From the NCBI RefSeq assembly GCF_003814745.1, contig NZ_RKRD01000001.1, forward strand, positions 2,087,483-2,151,482: a DNA stretch of 64,000 nucleotides. Direction: 5' to 3'. This document shows, in pieces, positions 7,673 through 16,583 of this stretch; the first letter of the stretch is position 1; each line of letters starts with the position of its first letter. The notes under the pieces are model-generated. The model made no database searches. It was not told where the DNA came from and saw only the letters and a list, made by a program, of their open reading frames with translations. The position numbers and the translations under genes are program-made. The stretch is from Hydrogenoanaerobacterium saccharovorans (GTDB lineage Bacteria; Bacillota; Clostridia; Oscillospirales; Ruminococcaceae).

Positions 7673-8953
7673 TTGGTATTATACTCAATAAAGCCAGGGG
7701 ACAGCGTTTATTCGATTGCACGTCAGTTTGGGGTATCTCCTCAACAGATTATTGATGACAATCAGTTGAAAAATGTGCAGCGGCTGATGATTGGACAGTC
7801 TTTGATTATTCCCGCAGAAAGCGCTCGCCATGTTGTTACACTTGGGCAGACGCTGTATTCCATCGCCAAAAGCTACGGTACAACCATACAGAGAATTTTA
7901 GTGGCAAACCCCGCTATTACCGACCCTTCAAAGCTTCGTCTTGGTCAGGTTCTCATCATTCCCCTTCCATCGCAAAAGCTGGGGAGTATTGATGTAAACG
8001 GCTATGCCTTACCCGGTATTGGCAGCGACGTACTTGAAGCAACCCTGCCTCATCTTACTTATATCAGTATTTTCAGCTACCAGGTAAAGCCCGACGGCAG
8101 CTTGATTGCTATACCGGATGAACCGATTATTACGGCTGCCAAGCAAAAAAAAGTCGCCCCCCTAATGGTAATTACAAACATTAAGGAGGCAGGGGGATTT
8201 AACAGTGACATTGCAAATACCATTCTCAACGACAAGAAAGTACAGGATGTGCTGCTTGAAAATGTTATAAAAGTGCTTGAAGAAAAAGGGTACTATGGGC
8301 TGGATATTGATTTTGAATACATCTACGCCAACGACCGCGAAGCCTACAATCAGTTCCTTTTAAAAGTAACCAACCGCCTGCATGAGCTTGGATACACGGT
8401 ATCCACCGCCGTTGCTCCAAAATTGAGCGAAACACAACAAGGTTTGCTGTATGAGGCACATGATTATGCCGCACACGGCAAAATTGTAGACCACGTCATT
8501 CTCATGACCTACGAATGGGGCTATACATACGGCCCTGCTATGGCGGTAGCACCCATCGACCAGGTGGAGCGCGTGCTCAAATATGCGGTTACTGTTATAC
8601 CGAGTAAAAAGATACTGATGGGCATGCCGAACTATGGTTACGACTGGACATTGCCGTTTGTTCAAGGCAGTGCAGCGCGCTCACTCTCTATCTTGGAGGC
8701 TGTTGAACTTGCCTCACGTGTAGGCGCCCAAATTCAGTACGATACCCGCGTGCAGGCGCCGTTTTTTACCTACTACGACAGCAACGGCAAACAGCATGTT
8801 GTATGGTTTGATGATGTGCGCAGCACAGCTGCACGTTTGAGCCTTGCGGATAAATACAATCTCGGCGGTGTAAGCTACTGGAATATCAACACTCTTTACC
8901 CGCAAAACTGGCAGGTGCTGGAATCGATGTACAATGTAAATAAGGTTCTGTAA
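7673..8953 (+). CDS. LysM/GH18 spore cortex-lytic glucosaminidase (SleL/YaaH-like)
   Basis: This 426-aa protein starts at a TTG, 8 nt after AAAGGTG. Two LysM peptidoglycan-binding repeats occupy about residues 2-45 (YSIKPGDSVYSIARQFGVS) and 50-95 (HVVTLGQTLYSIAKSYG). A glycoside hydrolase 18 domain fills the rest, with the catalytic DxxDxDxE-type strand YGLDIDFEYI. The layout matches spore SleL/YaaH enzymes, which cleave muramic-delta-lactam cortex fragments during germination. There is no signal peptide, as is usual for proteins deposited on spores from the mother cell. Other spore genes in the window support this role. Confidence 0.88.
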   Translation: MVLYSIKPGDSVYSIARQFGVSPQQIIDDNQLKNVQRLMIGQSLIIPAESARHVVTLGQTLYSIAKSYGTTIQRILVANPAITDPSKLRLGQVLIIPLPSQKLGSIDVNGYALPGIGSDVLEATLPHLTYISIFSYQVKPDGSLIAIPDEPIITAAKQKKVAPLMVITNIKEAGGFNSDIANTILNDKKVQDVLLENVIKVLEEKGYYGLDIDFEYIYANDREAYNQFLLKVTNRLHELGYTVSTAVAPKLSETQQGLLYEAHDYAAHGKIVDHVILMTYEWGYTYGPAMAVAPIDQVERVLKYAVTVIPSKKILMGMPNYGYDWTLPFVQGSAARSLSILEAVELASRVGAQIQYDTRVQAPFFTYYDSNGKQHVVWFDDVRSTAARLSLADKYNLGGVSYWNINTLYPQNWQVLESMYNVNKVL

Positions 8954-8966
8954 TGGTATTCCGTAC

Positions 8967-8998
8967 AAAAGCGGCAGAGAAATTTCTCTGCCGCTTTT
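8967..8998. terminator. Bidirectional terminator between hydrolase and ABC-F genes
   Basis: AAAAGCGGCAGAGA pairs perfectly with TCTCTGCCGCTTTT between two convergent genes. Confidence 0.85.
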
Positions 8999-9000
8999 AA

Positions 9001-10554
9001 TCATACAATTTTCGTAGTCCATTCATCTAAGTTCCATACATCCGATACAATATCCGAATAAAACTCCGGCTCATGGCTTACGAGCAAAACAGTGCCCTTA
9101 AAATCTGCCACAGCACTTTTCAGTGCCTCTTTGGCATCGGTATCAAGGTGATTGGTCGGCTCATCAAGTACCAGCAGATTAATGCTTTGCAGCATCAGCT
9201 TACACAGCCTTACCTTGGCGTTTTCACCACCGCTTAGCACCTTGAGCTGGCTCTCGATATGCTCGGTGGTCAGCCCGCATTTAGCGAGTGCTCCGCGCAC
9301 CTGAGCATTGGTCATACCGGGGTACTCCCGCCAAATTTCATCTAGTGCAGTGTGGCTACCTGCTGCATGTTCTTGCTCGAAATAGCCGGTTTCTACGTAA
9401 GGGTCAAGCTCTACTGTGCCCGATATAGGTGGTTGGATACCAAGCAGCGTTTTAAGTAAAGTAGATTTACCCAAACCGTTAACACCTTTAATTGCAACCT
9501 TCTGCCCTTTTTCAAGCAGCAGGTTCAGGGGGGCGGTAAGCGGCTCATCGTAGCCAAGTACAAGGTCTTTTGTCTCTATAACCACTCTGCCGGTTGAACG
9601 GGCAGGCGTAAAAGCAAAAATTGGTTTTGGCTTTTCTCTGCCGAGTTCTATAATTTCCATCTTATCTAATTTTTTTTGGCGGCTTTTTGCCATATTGGTT
9701 GTGGCTACCCGTGCTTTATTGCGGGCAATAAAATCTTCAAGATGTGCAATTTCTTTTTGCTGTTTTTCGTAAGCCTGCTCCAGCTGGCGTTTTTTCAGTT
9801 CATACATCGCTGTAAAATCATCGTAATTGCCTTTGTAGCGCGTTAATATTGCATCCTCTATATGATATACCACGTTGACAACCGAATTGAGAAAAGGAAT
9901 ATCATGTGACACCAGAATAAAAGCATTTTCGTAGTTTTGTAAAAAGTTTTTAAGCCAGGTAATGTGGTTTTCATCCAAAAAGTTGGTAGGCTCGTCCAAT
10001 ATTAAAATCATGGGGTTTTCAAGCAATAACTTTGTAAGCAGTACTTTGGTGCGCTGCCCGCCGCTGAGTTCTCCCACGTCTCTATCCAAACCAATTTCAC
10101 CCAATCCCAAACCGTTGGAGTATTCTTCAATGCGCGAATCCAGCACATAAAATCCGCTGTGTTCCAGCATATCCTGTATCTCGCCTACATCCTCCATCAA
10201 CTGTGCCATTTCTTCATCGGTACAATCGGACATTTTCTCGTACATGCCCAGCATTTCCTGCTCCATTTGGTACATATGCGCAAAAGCCTCCCGCAGTACA
10301 TCGCGGATGGTTTTGCCTTTGGTAAGGGTGCTGCTTTGGTCGAGGTAGCCGGTGGTGATATGATTGCACCAGCTTACTTTGCCCTCATCGGGCATCAGCT
10401 TGCCTGTTATAATGTTGAGAAATGTGGATTTACCCTCACCGTTTGCACCCACTAATCCCACATGTTCCCCTTTTAACAGGCGGAACGACGCATCTTCTAA
10501 AATTCTTCTCGCACCAAAACCGTGCGTTACATTTTCTACATTTAATATGCTCAT
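9001..10554 (-). CDS. ABC-F family ATPase
   Basis: This 517-aa soluble protein has two ABC cassettes and no membrane segment. Cassette 1 has Walker A GANGEGKST and signature LSGGQRTK. Cassette 2 has GVNGLGKST and LSGGENAK. Both have EPTN Walker B/D-loops, and the charged inter-cassette linker is visible around AYEKQQKEIAHLEDFIARNKARVATT. ABC-F proteins act on the ribosome in translation or antibiotic resistance. This one is closest in layout to the YbiT/YdiF-type housekeeping group, though subgroup assignment is uncertain. The ATG follows GGAGGTTTCC. It has its own promoter at 10585-10613. Confidence 0.9.
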   Translation of the reverse strand: MSILNVENVTHGFGARRILEDASFRLLKGEHVGLVGANGEGKSTFLNIITGKLMPDEGKVSWCNHITTGYLDQSSTLTKGKTIRDVLREAFAHMYQMEQEMLGMYEKMSDCTDEEMAQLMEDVGEIQDMLEHSGFYVLDSRIEEYSNGLGLGEIGLDRDVGELSGGQRTKVLLTKLLLENPMILILDEPTNFLDENHITWLKNFLQNYENAFILVSHDIPFLNSVVNVVYHIEDAILTRYKGNYDDFTAMYELKKRQLEQAYEKQQKEIAHLEDFIARNKARVATTNMAKSRQKKLDKMEIIELGREKPKPIFAFTPARSTGRVVIETKDLVLGYDEPLTAPLNLLLEKGQKVAIKGVNGLGKSTLLKTLLGIQPPISGTVELDPYVETGYFEQEHAAGSHTALDEIWREYPGMTNAQVRGALAKCGLTTEHIESQLKVLSGGENAKVRLCKLMLQSINLLVLDEPTNHLDTDAKEALKSAVADFKGTVLLVSHEPEFYSDIVSDVWNLDEWTTKIV

Positions 10555-10584
10555 GGAAACCTCCAAAATGAAATCGTAGGTTCT

Positions 10585-10613
10585 ATTATATCGAAAACAG
10601 GAGGTTTTGTCAC
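10585..10613 (-). promoter_or_regulatory. Promoter of the ABC-F gene
   Basis: GTGACA (10608-10613) and TATAAT (10585-10590) on the minus strand are 17 bp apart. The -35 overlaps the last codons of the truncated ATPase gene. Confidence 0.65.
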
Positions 10614-10933
10614 GCTATGCTTTTGTGTGTATCCGCCCTCCTCTCATGTGGCGCGGTACCATCCGCTATCGAAGTTTTTATGTCCCGCGCAATCACCGCA
10701 TCCAGTGAATTAACATCAGATGAACAATGTATCAGCTCCAAATGATTACAGCAGTGTGAAAGCTCTGCTGCAAGCTTTTTCATCAGTCCGCTTTTTCCGG
10801 TACCGGGTCCGCCTTTAATAATGAATTGGCGCCAGCCGTCGGCAGGATCTGCCAGTTGGTCGAATCTAGAAACAAAGCCTTGCGGTGTGTTTGCTCCTAA
10901 AAAGAACTCCACCGCGTTTTTGCCGTTTTCCAT
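10610..10933 (-). pseudogene. Truncated P-loop ATPase (PRK06851-like), N-terminal fragment
   Basis: The 107-aa product matches the start of a two-domain P-loop ATPase family that is normally around 350 residues. It has a phosphate loop in IIKGGPGTGKSGLMKKLA and the downstream family motif HCSSDVNSLDAV...IADGTAPH. Homologous reading ends abruptly after DGTAPH, and 11 unrelated residues follow before the stop. The rest of the protein is not found in the window. The breakpoint abuts the ABC-F promoter, which suggests a deletion or an old insertion. It lies in the same direction as, and just after, the feoB C-terminal fragment. Confidence 0.7.
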
Positions 10934-11012
10934 AAGACAATTCCTCCTGCAAAATATTAATATCTTTCCGCTTTATCCTATGTAAAAACGGCGCTGTTTG
11001 ACACAAAAGACG

Positions 11013-11864
11013 CTATGCAACCCCTAATAAACGCATTGTACCCGCAAATACAAAACAAATAAGCATTCCTGTAATCGTTGGCACCAAAAACGATACCGCA
11101 GTCCATTTTAGGCTTTGCGTTTCTTTTTTTATTGTAATGCAGGTAGTGGAACAAGGCCAGTGCATCAGCGAAAACAGCATTGTGCAAACAGCTGTAAGCC
11201 AAGTCCATCCGTTATTCACCAGCAGTGCTTTTAGCTCTGACAAACTTTCGAGTTCCAGTATGCTGCCCGTTGCCATATAAGCCATAATGATAATGGGGAT
11301 GACAATTTCGTTAGCGGGAAAACCAAGTATAAATGCCATTAAGATAACTCCATCTAATCCAAGCAAGCGGGCAAACGGGTCCAAAAATCCGGCACAGTGT
11401 GAAAGCAGGCTTGCATCCCCAACCATGACGTTTGCCATAATCCAAATAACAAGCCCGGCGGGCGCAGCTACGGCAACCGCTCTGCCCAGTACAAACAAGG
11501 TTCTGTCGAAGATGGAGCGTACAATTACTTTGCCGATTTGCGGGCGGCGGTAAGGCGGCAGCTCGAGCGTAAACGAAGACGGTACACCCTTTAGAATTGT
11601 TTTTGAGAGCAGATGAGAGATAAAAAAAGTCATCACTACGCCCAATACAATCACACAGGTAAGCAGCAGTGTAGACAGCAGTGACTGCCCCACTGTGCCC
11701 GCTGTACCAACAAAAAACATGGTGATGATAGCAATCAGTGTTGGGAACCGCCCGTTACAGGGTACAAAGTTGTTGGTTATGATAGCAATGAGGCGCTCAC
11801 GCGGCGAATCGATGATTCGCGCCCCTACAATGCCTGCAGCGTTGCAGCCAAACCCCATACACAT
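11013..11864 (-). pseudogene. feoB: feoB, C-terminal fragment (separated by the glycerol element)
   Basis: This fragment codes for the C-terminal membrane half of the Fe(II) transporter FeoB. It begins at MCMGFGCNAAGIVG, the first Gate motif region, continues through SPRERLIAIITNNFVPCNGRFPT, and includes the second Gate region GFPANEIVIPIIIMAYM. No ribosome-binding site precedes its first ATG, so it is unlikely to be translated alone. Joined at the 9-bp core to the fragment at 21844-23178, it continues exactly in frame (ACC ATG TG + T ATG GGG) and completes a protein of about 715 aa. It is best viewed as part of an interrupted, potentially restorable gene. Confidence 0.93.
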
Positions 11865-11868
11865 GGTT
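11860..11868 (-). other. Left attachment core (att site, recombinase end)
   Basis: AACCATGTG on the minus strand. The feoB C-terminal coding sequence follows on one side, and element sequence with the arm TTAACCAAC lies on the other. Joined with the right end it gives a reconstructed attP. Confidence 0.85.
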
Positions 11869-11892
11869 GGTTAATAAAATGCTGTTTTGTAC

Positions 11893-13518
11893 CTATGCGT
11901 GAGCCGATGGCATGCCGAACCGATAGTGTATTTTAATTTCTTGATGCTTTATACGCCCTGCCGCTGTTTTTTCGTAATACCCCTGCCCTATTTCGATATG
12001 GTCAATCAGGTGGTACAGCAGTTGCGGGGGTAGTTGGCTCATATTTTCGCACTCATATAACCGTTGTGAAAAATACTTATATATTTTTTGCGTTAGTTCC
12101 TCCTGCTCATCCTTATTTAAGAGGCATGCTCGCAATTCGTTTATTTTTTCATCTGCCTGTTGCTGTTCTTGTTCATAATTAGCAAGCATTTTTTCAAATC
12201 GCTCATCACTTATTTTTGCCGACAGGTTATCTTCGTAAAGATGCCGAATGATTTCATCCAGTTCTTTTTTGCGGCGTTCCAACGCAGCTATCACTTTTTT
12301 ATCTGTTTGAACTTCTTTGGGTGCCGATTTTTCATCGGTGAGCTGTTCTACTAATTCTAAACGTTCCCCTTCGTCCAAACAAATATGCTTACGCAGCTGC
12401 TGTAATACAATATCGTAAAGTGTTTGATAATCAACAAAATGATTTGTGCATTCTTTTTTTCCATAGAGTTTATATCCCCCGCAAGCAAGCCGATAGGGTG
12501 TACCTTGATTCATACTTCCCGTTGCAGACATATTCCGCCCGCAATCCATACACTTAGCAATACCTGAAAACATATTCTGAAAATCGCCGGTACTGCGGTA
12601 AGTACGCGACTGTGTGCGTTGCCGCACCAAATTGTAAGTTTCTTGCGAAACAAGCGGCTCATGGGTATTTTCTATTACAATCCAATCTTCGGGCGGTTTA
12701 CCGATAACAGCTTTGCTTTTAAAAGATATCTTACCTGACTTGCCCTGCGCCATATGCCCGAGATAAACAACATTGCGCAGCATTTTGCAGATGGTAGCAG
12801 AAGTCCATTCCAAGCGTTTCGAGTAATTGGTCACATCCAGATAAGGATGCGTCTGGCACCGATACATAGCAGGAGTTGGTGTGTTTTTTGCGTTAAGGTC
12901 TCGGGCAATATCTATGGGGCGGCATCCACACTGTGCCATTTTAAATATGTGCTGTACAACGGGTGCAGTGTTTTCATCAATAATAAGGTGGTTTTTATCT
13001 TCGGGGTCTTTTAGATATCCATAAGGGGCAAAGTTTCCGATAAAACTGCCCGCTTGCATTTTAGTTAAAATGGCAGAACGTATCTTCTTTGAGGTATCCC
13101 TTGCATACATTTCATTGATGACATGCTTAAAAGGCGCAATGTCATTATAGGGGCTTGCACTGTCGTAACCATCGTTGATAGCGATATAACGTATGTTTTT
13201 CGATGGAAAAAACAGCTCTGTATACTGCCCCGCTGTAATATAGTCTCGCCCCAAACGAGATAAATCTTTGGTAATAACCATATTGATTTTGCCGTCTTCC
13301 ACATCCCGTATCATCCGCTGAAAGGCAGGTCGGTCAAAATTTGTACCGCTGTATCCATCGTCTACATATTCGCCGTAAACGTTGTACCCATGCTCTTTTG
13401 CAAACGAGTACAGCATTTTGCGCTGGGTTGCAATACTTGCACTTTCTTTTAAGCTGTCATCATCTTTTGAAAGGCGCAGGTAAAGCCCCGCCGTATAACG
13501 GGTTGTACCGCTTTTCAA
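11893..13518 (-). CDS. Large serine recombinase of the feoB element (TnpX/TndX-like)
   Basis: This 541-aa recombinase is read from a TTG behind AAGGGGAGAG. The resolvase domain carries catalytic Ser17 in AGLYLRLSKDD, YVDDGYSGTNFDRPAF and KDLSRLGRDY. The recombinase domain lies at about 165-280, and the zinc ribbon (CMDCGRNM...CGGYKLYGKKEC) at about 325-375. A long coiled coil spans about 395-480, which in this family governs synapsis and directionality. The gene ends about 25 bp from the left attachment core, as expected for an integrase of its own element. Its sequence type is that of clostridial Tn4451/Tn5397 integrases. Confidence 0.93.
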   Translation of the reverse strand: MKSGTTRYTAGLYLRLSKDDDSLKESASIATQRKMLYSFAKEHGYNVYGEYVDDGYSGTNFDRPAFQRMIRDVEDGKINMVITKDLSRLGRDYITAGQYTELFFPSKNIRYIAINDGYDSASPYNDIAPFKHVINEMYARDTSKKIRSAILTKMQAGSFIGNFAPYGYLKDPEDKNHLIIDENTAPVVQHIFKMAQCGCRPIDIARDLNAKNTPTPAMYRCQTHPYLDVTNYSKRLEWTSATICKMLRNVVYLGHMAQGKSGKISFKSKAVIGKPPEDWIVIENTHEPLVSQETYNLVRQRTQSRTYRSTGDFQNMFSGIAKCMDCGRNMSATGSMNQGTPYRLACGGYKLYGKKECTNHFVDYQTLYDIVLQQLRKHICLDEGERLELVEQLTDEKSAPKEVQTDKKVIAALERRKKELDEIIRHLYEDNLSAKISDERFEKMLANYEQEQQQADEKINELRACLLNKDEQEELTQKIYKYFSQRLYECENMSQLPPQLLYHLIDHIEIGQGYYEKTAAGRIKHQEIKIHYRFGMPSAHA

Positions 13519-13560
13519 GAAACTCTCCCCTTTGTACAGTTAGATTAGATTGGTATTCTC

Positions 13561-13782
13561 TTAAAAATGTTGAAACCTCGGGGGATACTGAGTATTTACT
13601 GTACTAAGCAAATACTCTTTTAAAAGCTCATTTATAGGTCTTTCATCGTGATAAATGCTGGTTACCGTATAGTTATCACCTTTGGCATCTACCTTTGTTT
13701 CTTCTGTAAACTGTAACACTACTTCGCCGCCTTGCTTTGTATTATAAACGGCAGAAACCGTCGATTCATCTTATGAAATCAT
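13561..13782 (-). pseudogene. Degenerate small ORF upstream of the recombinase (TnpW-like)
   Basis: A 74-codon frame lies 42 bp before the recombinase. It starts ATG ATT TCA and then meets a TAA at 13771-13773. After that it stays open for 69 codons (DESTVSAVYNTKQGGEVVLQF to the end). The stretch NYTVTSIYHDERPINELLKE recalls small TnpW-type proteins that sit next to TnpX-class recombinases. No alternative in-frame ATG exists; a GTG inside might start a short form. It is probably a pseudogene with one nonsense codon. Confidence 0.5.
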
Positions 13783-14157
13783 ACTTGTACAATATGTAAA
13801 TTTATCATGGGGGCAAATATTCGGCATCACCTATAAATAATCCCATAAAAAAGCAGATGATTTATACTTTCATCTGCTTTTATTGTTTGTACTTGATTTG
13901 TTATGCAAAAGCCTGTTCATCAGCCGGTAAACAGCATAAATAAATGGTTCTAATTTGTTTTGGCTCCTACATCAGCTTTTCGAAAACCAACGGATAGTGA
14001 AAGAATTGTCTCTAATCAACAAATTTTATAAGAAATATTTTATCAATAATACTTTTTTATATGAATAATAAGTAATCATTTCAAGAGTTGTCCTCATATA
14101 CATTAGCAGGATGTTAAGTCCGGGGGGTCAAATACAAATATTAAGGAGGTATTTAAA
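13783..14157. other. Intergenic region between recombinase unit and glpK
   Basis: About 375 bp, AT-rich, with a bidirectional terminator at 13849-13881 and the strong TAAGGAGG site of glpK at its right end. Several -10-like AT-rich stretches are present near 14020-14080, but no promoter could be chosen with confidence. No GlpP-type antiterminator leader was recognised. Confidence 0.5.
13849..13881. terminator. Bidirectional terminator
   Basis: AAAAGCAGATGA pairs perfectly with TCATCTGCTTTT. It separates the recombinase unit from the glycerol cassette. Confidence 0.8.
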
Positions 14158-15648
14158 ATGAGTAAGTATATCATGGCACTGGATCAGGGAACCACCAGTT
14201 CGCGCTGCATTTTGTTCAACGAAAAGGGGGATATGGTGAGTGTGGCTCAAAAAGAGTTTACACAGTATTATCCGCACACGGGATGGGTTGAACATGATGC
14301 AACCGAGATTTGGGCAACGCAAATTGGTGTAGCACATGAGGCCATGGAAAAAGCAGGCGCAACGGCAAAGGATATTGCCGCAATCGGTATTACAAACCAG
14401 CGCGAAACCACCGTTGTGTGGGACAAAACAACCGGCGAGCCGGTTTACCATGCCATTGTATGGCAGTGCAGGCGTACAGCCGAATATTGCGACAGCCTAA
14501 AGGCAAAGGGGTTGGTTGATAGCTTCCGCGAAAAAACAGGGCTAATGATTGACGCTTATTTTTCGGGCACCAAAGTTCGCTGGATTTTGGAAAATGTACC
14601 GGGAGTGCGCGAAAGGGCTGAAAACGGCGAACTGCTGTTTGGTACTATGGACACCTGGCTGATTTGGAAGCTTACAAAAGGCAGAGTGCATGTAACCGAT
14701 TATTCCAATGCATCCAGAACACTTCTGTTTAACATTAAAGAGCTGAAATGGGACGAGGAAATTCTCGCGGAAATGAACATTCCCAAGTGTATGCTCCCCG
14801 AGGCAAAACCATCCAGCTGCATCTACGGCGAGACTGACCCCGAGCTGTTTGGCGGTGCAATCCCCATTGCAGGTGCTGCAGGCGACCAACAGGCTGCTTT
14901 GTTTGGGCAAACCTGCTTTACCGAGGGTACTGCCAAAAACACCTATGGTACCGGCTGCTTTATGCTGATGAATACAGGTGAAACTCCGGTATATTCAAAA
15001 AACGGGCTGCTCACCACCATTGCTTGGGGCATTGACGGCAAAGTAAATTACGCACTGGAGGGCTCGATTTTCGTAGCCGGTGCCGCAATCCAGTGGCTGC
15101 GCGACGAAATGAAACTCATTGATACAGCACCTGATTCGGAGTACATGGCAAGCAAGGTGAAGGATACCAACGGCGTTTACGTTGTACCTGCATTTGTAGG
15201 TTTGGGTGCCCCCCACTGGGACCAGTATGCGCGCGGAACCATTGTAGGGCTGACCAGAGGAGCCAACAAGTACCATGTTATTCGCGCAACGCTCGAATCG
15301 CTCGCCTATCAAACCAACGATGTACTCAAAGCGATGCAAGAAGATTCGGGAATCACACTGAAATCGTTAAAGGTAGACGGAGGTGCCTGTGCCAATAATT
15401 TCCTCATGCAGTTCCAATCCGATATTATCGGCGCACCTGTTGACCGGCCAATCTGTATCGAAACCACAGCACTGGGCGCGGCTTACCTCGCCGGCTTGGC
15501 TGTGGGCTACTGGAAGAACAAAGAGGATGTTGTGGAAAACTGGCAGATTTCGCGCACCTTTACCCCCAGTCTGGATGCGGCTGTTCGTGATGAATTAATT
15601 GCAGGCTGGCAAAAAGCTGTAAAGTACTCGTTTGGCTGGGCAAAATAG
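14158..15648 (+). CDS. glpK: Glycerol kinase
   Basis: This 496-aa enzyme phosphorylates glycerol to sn-glycerol 3-phosphate with ATP. The FGGY-family start MALDQGTTSSRCILFN, the substrate segment TNQRETTVVWDK and the DGGACANNFLMQFQSDI region near the C-terminus are all present, and the length is standard. A TAAGGAGG ribosome-binding site precedes the ATG. It is the first gene of the element's cargo and is followed by the facilitator glpF, so import and trapping of glycerol are adjacent. The HPr-dependent phosphohistidine loop of Firmicutes GlpK was not examined in detail. Confidence 0.96.
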   Translation: MSKYIMALDQGTTSSRCILFNEKGDMVSVAQKEFTQYYPHTGWVEHDATEIWATQIGVAHEAMEKAGATAKDIAAIGITNQRETTVVWDKTTGEPVYHAIVWQCRRTAEYCDSLKAKGLVDSFREKTGLMIDAYFSGTKVRWILENVPGVRERAENGELLFGTMDTWLIWKLTKGRVHVTDYSNASRTLLFNIKELKWDEEILAEMNIPKCMLPEAKPSSCIYGETDPELFGGAIPIAGAAGDQQAALFGQTCFTEGTAKNTYGTGCFMLMNTGETPVYSKNGLLTTIAWGIDGKVNYALEGSIFVAGAAIQWLRDEMKLIDTAPDSEYMASKVKDTNGVYVVPAFVGLGAPHWDQYARGTIVGLTRGANKYHVIRATLESLAYQTNDVLKAMQEDSGITLKSLKVDGGACANNFLMQFQSDIIGAPVDRPICIETTALGAAYLAGLAVGYWKNKEDVVENWQISRTFTPSLDAAVRDELIAGWQKAVKYSFGWAK

Positions 15649-15724
15649 AACGCTTATTTCAAACCTGAACATGATTAAGGCTTGTTTTACAGCCTTTGTC
15701 AAAATGATGTAGAGGAGTGTAGTT

Positions 15725-16432
15725 ATGGTATACTTAGCGGAATTTTTAGCAACAACCATGCTGATACTAATGGGCGATGGCGTTGTAGCAAACGTCAGCT
15801 TAAACAAATCCGGTATGAAGGGTGCAGGGTCCATTCAAATTACAATCGCTTGGGGCCTTGCGGTGCTGTTACCTGCCTGCATTTTCGGCGCAGCTTCGGG
15901 TGCTCATATGAACCCTGCCATGACCATAGCAATGGCAATTAAGGGCAACCTGAATTGGGCATTGGTTCCCGGTTACATAGCTGCTCAAATGCTGGGTGCA
16001 TTCTTCGGTGCTATTCTTGTCTACCTGTTCTTTAAAGACCAATTTGATGCAACGGAAGACGGCAGAACCAAACTCGGCTGTTTTGCCACAGCTCCCGCAG
16101 TGGATCATAAACCCATTAACGTATTCTGCGAAGCAGTAGGCACATTTGTACTCGTATTCTCCGTACTCGGTTTTGGTAATGTGGAAGGCGCAGGTGCTTC
16201 GGGCGTTGGCAACCTTTATACTTTCGGCGTCATCACAGCCATTGGTATGTCGTTGGGCGGAACCACAGGCTATGCAATCAACCCCGCGCGTGACCTTGGC
16301 CCTCGTATCGCCCATGCCGTTATTCCAATGAAGAACAAAGGCGACTCAAACTGGCAATATGCTTGGGTACCTGTAATTGGGCCAATCATAGGCGGTGCAC
16401 TCGCTGCTGTGGTTTACGGCTTGGTATTCTAA
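15725..16432 (+). CDS. glpF: Glycerol uptake facilitator (aquaglyceroporin)
   Basis: This 235-aa MIP-family channel has six hydrophobic segments. Both pore motifs are present: HMNPAMTIAMAI in the first half and AINPARDLGPR in the second. The aspartate after the second NPA (NPARD) is typical of glycerol-conducting members. It lies 76 bp after glpK in the same direction behind GAGGAG. It admits glycerol down its gradient, which GlpK then traps. Confidence 0.95.
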   Translation: MVYLAEFLATTMLILMGDGVVANVSLNKSGMKGAGSIQITIAWGLAVLLPACIFGAASGAHMNPAMTIAMAIKGNLNWALVPGYIAAQMLGAFFGAILVYLFFKDQFDATEDGRTKLGCFATAPAVDHKPINVFCEAVGTFVLVFSVLGFGNVEGAGASGVGNLYTFGVITAIGMSLGGTTGYAINPARDLGPRIAHAVIPMKNKGDSNWQYAWVPVIGPIIGGALAAVVYGLVF

Positions 16433-16459
16433 ACATTTAAACAGAATCATATAGAATTT

Positions 16460-16486
16460 GAAGCGGAACTGTTGCAGTTCCGCTTC
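16460..16486 (+). terminator. Hairpin between glpF and glpA
   Basis: A 12-bp perfect stem GAAGCGGAACTG/CAGTTCCGCTTC has a 3-nt loop and no T-tract directly after it. It may attenuate transcription or set mRNA stability between the uptake and oxidation genes rather than stop transcription fully. Confidence 0.5.
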
Positions 16487-16583
16487 AGCTCTAAAAAATC
16501 ACTTAAATAGTGTTACTAAAGTTTTTACCTGCTTTTTCATATTTCTCAATAAAAGCCGGTAAATGGTGAAAGGACGAAGTAAT

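Noticed and set aside
10978..11208. Minus-strand ORF of 76 aa overlapping the feoB C-terminal fragment
   Set aside because: It lies in another frame inside the feoB coding sequence and has cysteine-rich random composition; FeoB explains this DNA.
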